Source: Clostridiales bacterium
GTDB taxonomy: Bacteria > Bacillota > Clostridia > Oscillospirales > Oscillospiraceae
NCBI GenBank assembly: GCA_022764045.1
Contig: JALERU010000049.1
Coordinates: 1-64,000, forward strand
Direction of reading: 5' to 3'
Length of the DNA: 64,000 bases
Shown here: piece after piece, positions 43,616 through 52,096 of the stretch
Numbering within the stretch: the stretch's first letter is position 1
How the letters are laid out: each line of letters starts with the position of its first letter
The notes under the pieces: model-generated
The model's database searches: none
Seen by the model: only the letters and a program-made list of their open reading frames with translations
Told to the model about the DNA's origin: nothing
Position numbers and translations under genes: made by a program

Positions 43616-43654
43616 AAAAGCAGGTCCCCTTGCGCGAGGGGGACCTGCTTTTTT
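43616..43654. terminator. Bidirectional terminator between queT and aroK
   Basis: AAAAAGCAGGTCCCC pairs with GGGGACCTGCTTTTT around a GCGC-containing loop, with A and T tracts on both sides. It reaches the aroK stop. Confidence 0.88.
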
Positions 43655-44163
43655 CACCGCTGTTTTTGCTTTTCCAGGGCCCGGAGGACCCGGGCCAGGG
43701 TGTGCTCAATGTCCTGGCCGCCGCAGTCCACTGTGATATGGGCGTATGTTTCATAAAGAGGAACCCGCTCATCATAGAGCATCCGCAGGGTCTGGCCGGG
43801 GCGGAGGACCACCCCCCGGTTTTTCAGGTTCCCCAGCCGCCGGGACAGGGCCCGGTAGCCCAGCTTCAAATAGACCACGGTGCCTAGCTGGCGTAGATGG
43901 GCCATCCCCTGGGGCTCATACACGACGCTGCCGCCGGTGGCAATGACGGAGTGTTCCGCCGCAAGCCCGGCGCAGACCTCACCCTCGATGGCAAGAAAGC
44001 CGTCGATGCCGTGCCGGGCGATGAGCTCCCGCAGCAGGGCACCCTCCCGGTTTTGGATCACAAGGTCGGTGTCCAGAAAGGTCATCCCCAGGCTTTTGGC
44101 CAGCAGGACCCCCAAGGTGCTCTTTCCCACCCCGGGCATGCCGATGAGGATCACATTGTTCAT
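43654..44163 (-). CDS. aroK: Shikimate kinase
   Basis: A 169-residue P-loop kinase phosphorylating shikimate in the chorismate pathway. Walker A is IGMPGVGKSTLG, the shikimate site has LDTDLVIQ and EGEV, GGSVVYEP is the Walker B-like loop (usual GGG replaced by GGS) and RGVVLRPGQT is the lid. The ATG at 44163 follows AAGGGGAG. It stands between queT and the cobalamin cluster with its own likely promoter; no other aro gene is adjacent. Confidence 0.9.
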   Translation of the reverse strand: MNNVILIGMPGVGKSTLGVLLAKSLGMTFLDTDLVIQNREGALLRELIARHGIDGFLAIEGEVCAGLAAEHSVIATGGSVVYEPQGMAHLRQLGTVVYLKLGYRALSRRLGNLKNRGVVLRPGQTLRMLYDERVPLYETYAHITVDCGGQDIEHTLARVLRALEKQKQR

Positions 44164-44243
44164 GGTGGTCTCCCCTTTTCCAGTTTTTGCTCCCACACCT
44201 TCAGTTGATTGCATCTGCAAACAGATTAGCACAGGTTAACTAT

Positions 44244-44252
44244 AGTATACCA
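44244..44252 (-). promoter_or_regulatory. Extended -10 element upstream of aroK
   Basis: TGGTATACT on the minus strand, about 80 bases before the aroK ATG. No clear -35 is present. Confidence 0.35.
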
Positions 44253-44261
44253 CCAGAACCC

Positions 44262-44543
44262 TTAAAAAGGAAGAGGGAAAATTCCCGTGGCCAGCAGCCA
44301 CACCGCCGAGGCAATTCCCCCGCCCACCAGGGCCGAGGCCGCCAGCACCCATCGCCGCCGCCATCTTGCCCGGGGGGAGGTCCGGGTCAGATAGGCGTCG
44401 GCCACCTCCTGGGCCCGTTTCAAAACCTGCTCCTCCGGCGCCCCCTGGGGGACCTCTTCCCGCAGAAGAAAAATCGCCTGCTCAAACCACTTTTTATCCG
44501 GTGACTTCACCACCACCACCCGGCGGGATACCCCTTTCACCAT
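44262..44543 (-). CDS. Small membrane-anchored hypothetical protein
   Basis: A 93-residue protein. Residues 1-60 are charged and helical (SPDKKWFEQAIFLLREEVPQ; EEQVLKRAQEVADAYL), an Arg-rich stretch RARWRRRW follows, and residues of about 66-90 form one membrane helix ending GIFPLPF. The positive-inside rule puts the N-terminus in the cytoplasm. AAAGGAG lies 8 bases before the ATG at 44543. I do not recognise the family. It begins 98 bases after cbiC, so it may or may not belong to the cobalamin transcript. Confidence 0.65.
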   Translation of the reverse strand: MVKGVSRRVVVVKSPDKKWFEQAIFLLREEVPQGAPEEQVLKRAQEVADAYLTRTSPRARWRRRWVLAASALVGGGIASAVWLLATGIFPLPF

Positions 44544-44641
44544 GGATACCACTCCTTTCCGTTTCTTCCAGTATGGACGGCAGGGCCGGGTTTTATACGG
44601 ATCAGAAAACTGCCCTCTGCTTTTTTCTGGAGGGTGCTCGT

Positions 44642-45313
44642 TTATTGCCAGCCCCGTTTTGTGGGGTCCAGCATGTCGGCAGCCTGATAGATGAGGGCGT
44701 TACAAATGGCGGCGGCCACGTTGCTGCCACCCTTGCGACCCATGGCCAGGATGGCGGGAACCCGGAGGCGGCGGCAGAGAGCCAGCATCTGCTCCTTGGC
44801 TTCCGCCACGTTCACAAAGCCCACAGGCACGCCGATGACCAGAGCCGGGCGGAGGCCCCTTTCCATCTGCCGGGCGATCTCAAACAGGGCGGTGGGGGCG
44901 TTCCCCACAGCCAGAATGGCCCCCGGATGCTCCCGGGCAGCCCGGACCATGGCGGCCACGGCACGGGTGGTGCCCTGCTCTTTGGCCTGTTGGGCCACCG
45001 ACGGGTCGGCCATAAAACAGACCGCCTGGGCGCCCAGCTTTTCCAGCCCCGGTTTGCTGATCCCTGACCGGGCCATGTTGGTGTCGGTGACAATGGGGGT
45101 CCCCCGGCTGAGGGCCTCCGCCCCCAGGCGGACGGCGTCCTCCGTGAAGATTAAGTTCTCCGCGTAATCAAAATCCGCTGTGGTGTGGATCACCCGCTTC
45201 ACCACAGGGGCCTGCTCCGGCTGAAGCTGAATGCCCCGTTGGGTGAGCTCTTGGGTGATGATAGCCATACTGGTGCGCTCAATATCAGCGGGCTTGCTGT
45301 GGATCTGCGTCAT
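44642..45313 (-). CDS. cbiC: Cobalt-precorrin-8 methylmutase
   Basis: A 223-residue enzyme that moves the C11 methyl to C12, giving cobyrinate. Family marks are RVIHTTADFDYAENLIFT with the catalytic His, VTDTNMARSGISKPGLEKLG, AVGNAPTALFEIARQME and GVPVGFVNVAEAKEQ. The ATG at 45313 follows AAAGGAGAGG and overlaps the end of cbiP by 29 bases. It is the last recognisable cobalamin gene of the cluster. Confidence 0.95.
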   Translation of the reverse strand: MTQIHSKPADIERTSMAIITQELTQRGIQLQPEQAPVVKRVIHTTADFDYAENLIFTEDAVRLGAEALSRGTPIVTDTNMARSGISKPGLEKLGAQAVCFMADPSVAQQAKEQGTTRAVAAMVRAAREHPGAILAVGNAPTALFEIARQMERGLRPALVIGVPVGFVNVAEAKEQMLALCRRLRVPAILAMGRKGGSNVAAAICNALIYQAADMLDPTKRGWQ

Positions 45314-46799
45314 GTTCCCCTCTCCTTTTCTGGCTCCGTTCCATGGCGGTGTAGATGGCGGGCAGGTCCAGGCTTTGGCGAACGATCTCCGCCAGCCGGT
45401 CCAACTGCCGCTCCTGGTGGTCGCGATGGCTCTCTGCGCCAACCGCCGTCCCTTCCATCCCCTTCCGGGCCAAGAGCCATTGGGCCAGGCGGTCGGTCAA
45501 CTCCCCGGCGTCGAAAAGGCCGTGGAGATAGGTGCCAAAAACTTCTCCTTGGACCGCCCCGTCGGGCTGTCCCTGGGACAGACGGCAGAAGGGTTCTCCC
45601 GCCACCTCCGTGCGGCCCATGTGGATCTCATAACCCTCCAGCCTTGCCCCAGAAAAGGGGACAGCCTCCACCACCCCCTCCACCCGGGTTCGGGTCTTTT
45701 TGGGGGTGAACACCGTCCGGCAGGGCAGCAGACCCAGGCCCGCAAGGGTGCCCCGGCGCTCCACCCCCTGGGGATCGTCCAGGGTCTGGCCCAACATCTG
45801 ATAGCCGCCGCAGATCCCCAGCACCGGGGTGCCCGAGGCAGCCAGATGCTTGACGGCCGTCTCTAACCCGTTCTGCCGCAGCCACAACAAATCCTCCATG
45901 GTGTTTTTCGTGCCGGGAAGGATGACCAGGTCCGGTCTTCCCAGCTCCCTCGCCTGACGCACATAGCGAACCCCCAACGCCTCATGGTGTTCCAGGGGGC
46001 TGAAATCCGTGAAATTGGAGAGCCGGGGCAGCCGGATCACCGCGATGTCCACCGGCTTATGGCAGGCAGTCTGCTCCAGGCAGGGGGCCAGGGAGTCCTC
46101 GTCGTCGATGTCCACCTGGGCGTAAGGCACCACACCCAGCACCGGGACGTGGGTTTTTTCCTCCAGCATCGCCAAGCCGGGCTCCAGAAGGGTCACATCC
46201 CCCCGGAATTTGTTGATCACGCACCCCACCACCCTGGCCCGCTCCTGGGGCTCCAGCAGGGCCAGGGTGCCGTAAAGCTGGGCGAAGACCCCGCCCCGGT
46301 CGATGTCCCCCACCAGCAGGACGGGGGCGTCCACCAGCTTGGCCAGGCCCATGTTGACGATGTCGTCCTCCTTCAAGTTGATCTCCGCCGGGCTGCCGGC
46401 GCCTTCGATGACGATGATGTCGTTTTCCCGGCAAAGGCTGTGATAGGCCGCCATAATCTCCGGGATCAGACTTTTTTTCTGCTTAAAATAGTCCGCCGCC
46501 CGGTAATCCCCCCGGACCTGGCCATGGACAATGAGTTGGCTGCCCACATCGCTGGAGGGCTTGAGGAGGATGGGGTTCATCCGCACGTCAGGCTCCCGGC
46601 CAGCGGCCAAGGCCTGGACAACTTGGGCCCGGCCCATCTCCAAGCCCTCCCGGGTGATGTAGCTGTTGAGGGCCATGTTTTGGCTCTTAAAGGGGGCCAC
46701 CCGGTGGCCGTCCTGGTGAAAGATTCGGCACAGGGCCGCCGTCAACAGGCTCTTGCCCACCCCGGACATGGTCCCCTGGACCATGATACACTTCGTCAT
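45285..46799 (-). CDS. cbiP: Cobyric acid synthase
   Basis: A 504-residue glutamine amidotransferase amidating the b, d, e and g side chains of adenosyl-cobyrinate diamide. The ATPase part starts VQGTMSGVGKSLLTAALCRI, with KSQNMALNSY and EGAGSPAEINL. The C-terminal amidotransferase contains GICGGYQMLGQ with the nucleophilic Cys and GTYLHGLFD with the His. The ATG at 46799 overlaps the cobD stop (ATGA). The last dozen residues are basic and read into cbiC. Confidence 0.95.
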   Translation of the reverse strand: MTKCIMVQGTMSGVGKSLLTAALCRIFHQDGHRVAPFKSQNMALNSYITREGLEMGRAQVVQALAAGREPDVRMNPILLKPSSDVGSQLIVHGQVRGDYRAADYFKQKKSLIPEIMAAYHSLCRENDIIVIEGAGSPAEINLKEDDIVNMGLAKLVDAPVLLVGDIDRGGVFAQLYGTLALLEPQERARVVGCVINKFRGDVTLLEPGLAMLEEKTHVPVLGVVPYAQVDIDDEDSLAPCLEQTACHKPVDIAVIRLPRLSNFTDFSPLEHHEALGVRYVRQARELGRPDLVILPGTKNTMEDLLWLRQNGLETAVKHLAASGTPVLGICGGYQMLGQTLDDPQGVERRGTLAGLGLLPCRTVFTPKKTRTRVEGVVEAVPFSGARLEGYEIHMGRTEVAGEPFCRLSQGQPDGAVQGEVFGTYLHGLFDAGELTDRLAQWLLARKGMEGTAVGAESHRDHQERQLDRLAEIVRQSLDLPAIYTAMERSQKRRGEHDADPQQAR

Positions 46800-47848
46800 G
46801 GAATACACCTCCTCATGGCTTGCATCAGCCGGCGGTTTTCCTCCTCTCCCCGGACAGCGATCCGATACCAGCCGGGGCCCAGACCGGAATAGTTGGCACA
46901 GCTGCGGATCAGAACCCCTTGGGCCTCCAGCTTTTGCGCCAGATGGACGTCCTGGGCAAAGAAGAGAATATAGTTGGCTTGGCCCGGCACCACATGGCAG
47001 CCCAGATTCTTTAAGGCTTCCTGCAAAAAGGCCCGTTGGGTTTGGATGAGACCACGCAGCCGCTGTCCATATTCCCTTTCCCCCAGGGCCGCCATCCCCG
47101 CCGCCTGGGCCAGGTTGGACACCGGCCAGGGCTGCCCGGCCTGGGCCATGGCTTCCAGCAGGGGGAAATCCTGACACAGGCAATAGCCCAGGCGGACCCC
47201 CGCCAGGCCGTAAAATTTGGTGAAGGCCCGCAAAATCAGCAGCCGGTGCCGGGCGAGAACCGGAACTAGGGAATGGCTTCGGTCTGTCAAAAATTCCTCA
47301 AAACATTCGTCCACCACCAGCAACACGCCGCAAGTGTCGCACTTTGCCAAAATCTTCTCCAATAGCTCTCGGTCAGTGATCTGCCCGGCGGGGTTGCTGG
47401 GTTCGCAGAGGAAGAGCACATCCAGCGCCGGTGTGATCCAGGGCAGGATGCCCTCGGTCACCTGAAAGGACTCCTCTTTTGAAAGGGGATACTCTGTCAC
47501 CCGGCAGCCCACCCGGGACAGGGCCGCCGCGTATTCCGAAAAGGTCGGGGCGGTCACCAGAGCCCGCCCGGGCCGGAGGGCCAGCGCCAAGCGGTCAATG
47601 AGGTCGGAGGCCCCGTTGCCGCAGAGGATTTGCCCTGGGGCGACACCGTGATACGCCCCCAGGCTCTCCCGGAGCCGGCGGCACTGGGGGTCGGGATATC
47701 GGGAGACCTGATCCATGGCCCGGACCAGGGCCGCCTTTACTCCCGCCGGCGGGCCCAACGGGCTGACGTTGGCGGAAAAATCCAGGGGCTGGCTGTGGTA
47801 TTTTTGTTCATAGCCGGCCCAGTCGCCGCCGTGGGTTCTGTTCATCAT
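46796..47848 (-). CDS. cobD: Threonine-phosphate decarboxylase (PLP)
   Basis: A 350-residue fold-type I aminotransferase-like enzyme making aminopropanol phosphate for the corrin f side chain. LDFSANVSPLGPP is the family N-terminal signature, CEPSNPAGQ and VVDECFEEFL are cofactor contacts, and the Schiff-base Lys lies in RAFTKFYGLAGVRLGY. Two adjacent ATGs (47848, 47845) follow GGGAGG. It overlaps cbiB and cbiP at its ends. The name follows Salmonella usage (CobC in Pseudomonas). Confidence 0.93.
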   Translation of the reverse strand: MMNRTHGGDWAGYEQKYHSQPLDFSANVSPLGPPAGVKAALVRAMDQVSRYPDPQCRRLRESLGAYHGVAPGQILCGNGASDLIDRLALALRPGRALVTAPTFSEYAAALSRVGCRVTEYPLSKEESFQVTEGILPWITPALDVLFLCEPSNPAGQITDRELLEKILAKCDTCGVLLVVDECFEEFLTDRSHSLVPVLARHRLLILRAFTKFYGLAGVRLGYCLCQDFPLLEAMAQAGQPWPVSNLAQAAGMAALGEREYGQRLRGLIQTQRAFLQEALKNLGCHVVPGQANYILFFAQDVHLAQKLEAQGVLIRSCANYSGLGPGWYRIAVRGEEENRRLMQAMRRCIP

Positions 47849-48819
47849 AGCATCCTCCCCAGGAAACAGAGGCCCAGCCGCAGGGCCCCCAGCAAAAGCA
47901 GGCTTACTGTGCCCCCCAAATAGAGCAAGCGGTTGGCCCGCAAAATGTCCTCCGGCTGGATGGGCCGCGTGGGATCGCCGATGGTGGGCTTCTCATCGCG
48001 CTGGCCGAAGTACCAGGCCGGCCCCGCCAGTTGGACCCCCAGGGCCCCGGCCATGGCGGCCTCGGTCTGGGCCGAGTTGGGGCTGGCGTGGTTACGCCGG
48101 TCCCGCCGCCAAATTCTCCAGGCCCCCTTGGGGTCTTCCCCCGCCAGCCAGGCAGCCGCCACCAGCAGCAGGGCGGACAGGCGGGCGGGAATCCAGTTGG
48201 CCACATCGTCCAGCCGGGCTGCCCAGCGGCCAAAATACAGGTATGTTTCATTGCGGTAGCCCACCATGCTGTCCATGGTGTTGATGGCCTTATAGCACAG
48301 GGCCAGGGGCGCGCCCCCCAGCAAGAGGAAGCACAGGGGGGCCACCACCCCGTCGGAAAAATTTTCCGCCACGGTCTCTACCGCCGCTTTGGTGACCCCC
48401 TCCCGGTCTAGACGTTCCGTATCCCGGCCCACGATCCGGCTCACCGCCCGGCGGGCCTCCTGGAGGGTGGAGGTGGTAAGGGCCCAGTACACCCGGCGGC
48501 TCTCCTGGCCCAGCCCCCGCAGGGCCAAAGCCTGCCAGCCCCAAAGAACCGCCAAAAGAAACCGGAAGCCGGGATGGACCTTTCCCAGCGCCCACAGGGC
48601 CAGGCCGCTGATCACCAGGGTACCCACCGGCAGGAGGATCGCCAGAACAGCCCCTGCGGCCAGCTCTCCCCCACCGGTTTTGGGGAAAACCCGCCGCAAA
48701 AGCCTTTCCAGCCCGGTGATGGCCTTTCCCATCCAGACCACCGGGTGGGGCATCCAGGCGGGGTCGCCCAGCAGGAGATCCAAAAGAAAACTGAGAACCG
48801 CTGCCGCCAAGATCTCCAT
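47845..48819 (-). CDS. cbiB: Adenosylcobinamide-phosphate synthase
   Basis: A 324-residue membrane enzyme that attaches aminopropanol (phosphate) to adenosylcobyric acid. Family segments are LLLGDPAWMPHPVVWMGKAI, ENFSDGVVAPLCFLLLGGAP with the following YKAINTMDSMVGY, and PNSAQTEAAMAGALGVQL. Four to five hydrophobic helices are visible. The ATG at 48819 follows GAGGAAA and lies 1 base after the cobC stop. Partner of the overlapping cobD. Confidence 0.95.
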   Translation of the reverse strand: MEILAAAVLSFLLDLLLGDPAWMPHPVVWMGKAITGLERLLRRVFPKTGGGELAAGAVLAILLPVGTLVISGLALWALGKVHPGFRFLLAVLWGWQALALRGLGQESRRVYWALTTSTLQEARRAVSRIVGRDTERLDREGVTKAAVETVAENFSDGVVAPLCFLLLGGAPLALCYKAINTMDSMVGYRNETYLYFGRWAARLDDVANWIPARLSALLLVAAAWLAGEDPKGAWRIWRRDRRNHASPNSAQTEAAMAGALGVQLAGPAWYFGQRDEKPTIGDPTRPIQPEDILRANRLLYLGGTVSLLLLGALRLGLCFLGRML

Positions 48820-48820
48820 G

Positions 48821-49414
48821 CTATTTCCTCCCTGTGTAGTCGTTCTCCCCCAGCAAGGTGAGGGTTCGGTGGGACTGCCAAAGGCCGGCGTCCAGCACAT
48901 AGCTCCGGCCGCAGGCCAAGCTCCAGTCAAAATAGGACCGGGCCGGACGGGCAAAGGCGGCCATAGCCGCCATCTGGGTGCCCCCGTGGGCCACGATGGT
49001 CAGGCTCCCCTCTCCACGGGCCAGGGCCTCATCCACTAGACCGGCAAAGGCCCGGCAGACCCGCTGGGAAAAGGTCTCTATGCTTTCGCCTCCGGGGCAG
49101 GTCCCTTGGCACATCCCATCCACCCAGGCTCGGTAATCGAGGTCGTTCTCCATGTCCTGGGCACTGCGGCCCTCGAAGGCACCGAAGTTCATTTCGCCCA
49201 AGTCGGGTACCACCACCAGACGGGCCTTGGGAAAGAGAATTTCCGCCGTCTGACGGGTCCGTTTTAAGGCGGTAATATAGACTGCTTGCGGGGTGCTTTC
49301 AGCAGGGCGCAACGCTTCCTTTCCCTTCTGGGACAAAGGCACGTCGCTGATCCCCTGATACCGGCCGGTCTCTTGCCACAGGGTCTTCCCGTGGCGGATG
49401 AGCTCCACGGTCAT
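48821..49414 (-). CDS. cobC: Histidine phosphatase, probable alpha-ribazole phosphatase
   Basis: A 197-residue phosphoglycerate-mutase-like phosphatase: ELIRHGKTLWQETGRYQG with the catalytic RHG, LKRTRQTAEILFP, GEMNFGAFEGRSAQDM and TIVAHGGTQMAAMAAF with the second His. CobC removes the 5' phosphate in nucleotide-loop assembly; the family is broad, but the position among cobS, cobU and cbiB supports the role. The ATG overlaps the preceding CobU-like gene (ATGA). Confidence 0.87.
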   Translation of the reverse strand: MTVELIRHGKTLWQETGRYQGISDVPLSQKGKEALRPAESTPQAVYITALKRTRQTAEILFPKARLVVVPDLGEMNFGAFEGRSAQDMENDLDYRAWVDGMCQGTCPGGESIETFSQRVCRAFAGLVDEALARGEGSLTIVAHGGTQMAAMAAFARPARSYFDWSLACGRSYVLDAGLWQSHRTLTLLGENDYTGRK

Positions 49415-49749
49415 GGCTGCTCCCCCTTGAGGACCTGGGGCAGGCCGCAGCACACCCGCACCACCACCTCCGCCCGCTGGGCCAGCAGGCAGGCCAGACG
49501 GCCGGCGGCCTCCCGGCTTTGGCGCTGGTGGGCCGAGACGGGCACCACCCCGCCGCCCACCTCCGTGGCGATCACCACCTCGTGGTGGGCCAGGGTTTGG
49601 GCCAAGACCTCCAGGTCTTCTGCTTGTCCGGCGGCCAAGTCCTGGACATCCCAAACCGCCCGCTGGGCCAGTTCTTCCTCTGTCCAACCCAAAGCGGTGC
49701 GAATATACTCTCGTTTCCCCGCAAACAGCGGGCCGGTTACAAAAATCAT
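49411..49749 (-). CDS. Shortened CobU-like protein
   Basis: A 112-residue relative of CobU (normally 170-185). It keeps a P-loop-like FVTGPLFAGKREY (residues 3-15, GKR in place of GKS), the VVIATEVGGGVVPVS strand equivalent to CobU's NEVG motif, and the ending CGLPQVLKG. The middle part with the R..RH.. guanylation-site region and the GNL segment is absent. The full-length cobU is two genes upstream, and this copy sits between cobS and cobC with ATGA overlaps at both ends, so it is maintained, not decaying. It may be a kinase-only enzyme or a regulatory paralogue; unproven. Confidence 0.75.
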   Translation of the reverse strand: MIFVTGPLFAGKREYIRTALGWTEEELAQRAVWDVQDLAAGQAEDLEVLAQTLAHHEVVIATEVGGGVVPVSAHQRQSREAAGRLACLLAQRAEVVVRVCCGLPQVLKGEQP

Positions 49750-50516
49750 AGCATTGCCTCCATCCAGGTCACAATCCACAGGCCCGTCAGCATCCAGAGC
49801 TCCGCCCGCTGCAAAAACCAGCCGGCCAGATCCCCGGACAGGCCGCCGAACTCCTTCACAGACCGACGGTGATAATCTAAAAACACCATCAAAGCCAGCG
49901 CCGCCATCGCAGCCCCTGCCCAGCCGCAGAAACACAGCCCCACCGCCAGCCCAAGGGAGGCCGCCGCCAGCACCCGGGCAACCACGGTTTTGTCCGCCGC
50001 CGTGGCGAAAGTGTAGGCGAGGCCCGAACCCTTTGACAGGGGGAAGGTAGCCACCGCCAGGCCAGACAGGGTGCGGCTGAGACAAAAGCTCAGCCAGACC
50101 GCCGGGCCGGGGTAGTCAATCAGCGTGGCCCACAGGGTAAACGCCAGGATGAAATATCCACACAGGCGGATGACCCCAAAGGCCCCGATGTGGGGGTCCT
50201 TCATAATCTCCTGCTTTTTCTCCGGGGGTGCATGGCTGGCCAGGGCATCGGAGGCGTCGCAGTATCCGTCCAAATGGATACCCCCTGTGACGGCCACCGG
50301 CAGCAGGCACAGCCCCGCGCCCCGCAGCAGTGCCGGCAGGCTGAGCCACTGGCAAACCAGCACCCAGAGCCAGCACAGGCCGCCCACCGCCACCCCCACC
50401 AGGGGGAAGGCGCACATGGCGTAGCGCATGTTTTTCTCCGTCCAGGGAAATTGGGGCACGGGAATGGCGGAGAACATGGAGAAGGCCACCGCGATGGTTT
50501 CCAAAATGGTTCTCAT
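49746..50516 (-). CDS. cobS: Adenosylcobinamide-GDP ribazoletransferase
   Basis: A 256-residue polytopic membrane protein joining adenosylcobinamide-GDP with alpha-ribazole (phosphate), the last assembly step of cobalamin. Markers are MFSAIPVPQFPWTEKNMRYA, the metal-binding GGIHLDGYCDASDALASHAP and MKDPHIGAFGVIRLCGYF. It overlaps cobU and the shortened CobU gene by ATGA at each end. Confidence 0.95.
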   Translation of the reverse strand: MRTILETIAVAFSMFSAIPVPQFPWTEKNMRYAMCAFPLVGVAVGGLCWLWVLVCQWLSLPALLRGAGLCLLPVAVTGGIHLDGYCDASDALASHAPPEKKQEIMKDPHIGAFGVIRLCGYFILAFTLWATLIDYPGPAVWLSFCLSRTLSGLAVATFPLSKGSGLAYTFATAADKTVVARVLAAASLGLAVGLCFCGWAGAAMAALALMVFLDYHRRSVKEFGGLSGDLAGWFLQRAELWMLTGLWIVTWMEAML

Positions 50517-51025
50517 CCTCCGCCCCCCTTCAGCACGTTGGGCAGGCCGCAGACCAGCTCCACCACCTTGTCGGCCCGCCGGGCCAGATGGCGGTTGACC
50601 CGGGCCAGCTCTTTTAGGTAAAACAGGGTGTCTCCCTCGTAGGCGGCTCCGCCGGAAAAGACCTCGTTGGTCACCACCGTCAGGTGGTCGCACTGGGTCA
50701 GCAGATGCTCGACCCCCTGGATGGCCCGGTCCGCGCCCGCGCCCTGGGGGTGATAGAGTTCGTTTGCCACCAGGTTCCCCATGCACTCCAGCAGCACGTT
50801 TCCTCCCGGCTCCAGGGTCACGCCGGGGAGATTCCGGTAGCACTCCAGGGTGTGAAACTGCCGGTGGGCCCGGGCGGCCTGGTGGCGGGAAATCCGGGCC
50901 CGGCACTCCCCGTCCCAGGGCTCCATGGTGGCGATGTACAGCCGCCGGCCCGGCAGGGTGAGCACGTGACCCTCCGCGTATTCACTTTTTCCGCTGGCAG
51001 CGCCGCCGATGACAAGGGTGAACAT
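50513..51025 (-). CDS. cobU: Adenosylcobinamide kinase/guanylyltransferase
   Basis: A 170-residue bifunctional enzyme that phosphorylates adenosylcobinamide and transfers GMP to it. The P-loop is VIGGAASGKSEYAEG, the guanylation region is CRARISRHQAARAHRQF with the candidate His, ECMGNLVANEL and VTNEVFSGGA are family marks, and it ends CGLPNVLKG. Length is close to the family norm. It lies 15 bases after cobT and is coupled to cobS. Confidence 0.93.
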   Translation of the reverse strand: MFTLVIGGAASGKSEYAEGHVLTLPGRRLYIATMEPWDGECRARISRHQAARAHRQFHTLECYRNLPGVTLEPGGNVLLECMGNLVANELYHPQGAGADRAIQGVEHLLTQCDHLTVVTNEVFSGGAAYEGDTLFYLKELARVNRHLARRADKVVELVCGLPNVLKGGGG

Positions 51026-51040
51026 GCCTGATCTTCTCCT

Positions 51041-52096
51041 TTACTGAGGCGTATAGGCCTCGATTCCCAAGGCCGCAAAGGTGTGGCCGCTTTGATAGAC
51101 CGACAGGGCCAAATCCAGCAGGGGCAGGGCGGCCACCGCGCCGCTGCCCTCCCCCAAACGCATCCCGGCGGAGATCATCCCTTGCAGGCCCAAAGCCTCC
51201 AGCACGCAGCCGGCTCCCGGCTCCGCCGACAGGTGGGCGGCCAGCAGGGCGTCCGCCACCCTGGGACACAGGCGAACCGCGCACAGGGCCGCCACGTCGG
51301 CAATGAGGCCGTCCAGGAGCACAGGGAGACGGGAATAGGCGCCACCCAGGCACAGGCCGCACAGACCCGCCAGGTCCAGGCCGCCTACCTTTTGCAGCAC
51401 GTCAATGGGGTCAGCGGGATCAGGGGCATTGATTGCAATGGCCTGGCGGATGGCCTGGGTCTTTCTCACCAAGCCCGCGTCGGAGAGGCCCGCTCCCCGC
51501 CCCACCAATTCTTCTGGCTCTCTTCCCAGCAAAACGCTGGCCACGGCACAGGAGGTGGTGGTGTTGCCAATCCCCATCTCCCCCATGAGAAGAATGGAGG
51601 CCCCTTTCCCCTGGGCCTCCCGGGCCAGGGAAATGCCTGTCTCCATAGCCTGAATACATTCCGCCCGGGTCATGGCCGGGCCCTGGGAGATATCCGCCGT
51701 GCCGTTGCGCACTCGCCGGGAGAGCACACCGGGCGCGCCCGGAAAATCCCGCACCCCCAGGTCCACGGGCACCACCTGGCAGCCCGCCTGGGCCGCCATA
51801 AAGTTCACGGTGCTGGTGCCCTGGCCCAGGGAGGTGGTCACCGCCCGGGTCACCGACTCGTCAGACTGGGTGACCCCCTGAGCGATTACCCCGTTGTCCG
51901 CGCACAGCACGAAAAGCACCCGCTGGTCCAGGCGGACTGCCGCATCGCCGGTGAGGGCACCGATTTTGGTCACTGCTTCCTCCAATCCACCCAGGCTGCC
52001 CAGGGGCTTTGCCAGGCTGTCCCAATGGCGGAGGACCGCTTCCCTGGCCTGGGGATCGGCCCCGGGAATCCCCCTCAGCGTTTCTTCCAATGTCAT
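51041..52096 (-). CDS. cobT: Nicotinate-nucleotide:DMB phosphoribosyltransferase
   Basis: A 351-residue enzyme activating the lower-ligand base as alpha-ribazole phosphate. It shows LDSLAKPLGSLG-like RHWDSLAKPLGSLGGLE, FVLCADNGVIAQGVTQSDES, LMGEMGIGNTTTSCAVASVL, GRGAGL and the C-terminal EPGAGCVLEALGLQ with MRLGEGSGAVAALPL carrying the catalytic Glu. The ATG at 52096 overlaps the cbiA stop. No DMB synthesis gene (bza or bluB) is in the window, so the native base is open. Confidence 0.95.
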   Translation of the reverse strand: MTLEETLRGIPGADPQAREAVLRHWDSLAKPLGSLGGLEEAVTKIGALTGDAAVRLDQRVLFVLCADNGVIAQGVTQSDESVTRAVTTSLGQGTSTVNFMAAQAGCQVVPVDLGVRDFPGAPGVLSRRVRNGTADISQGPAMTRAECIQAMETGISLAREAQGKGASILLMGEMGIGNTTTSCAVASVLLGREPEELVGRGAGLSDAGLVRKTQAIRQAIAINAPDPADPIDVLQKVGGLDLAGLCGLCLGGAYSRLPVLLDGLIADVAALCAVRLCPRVADALLAAHLSAEPGAGCVLEALGLQGMISAGMRLGEGSGAVAALPLLDLALSVYQSGHTFAALGIEAYTPQ

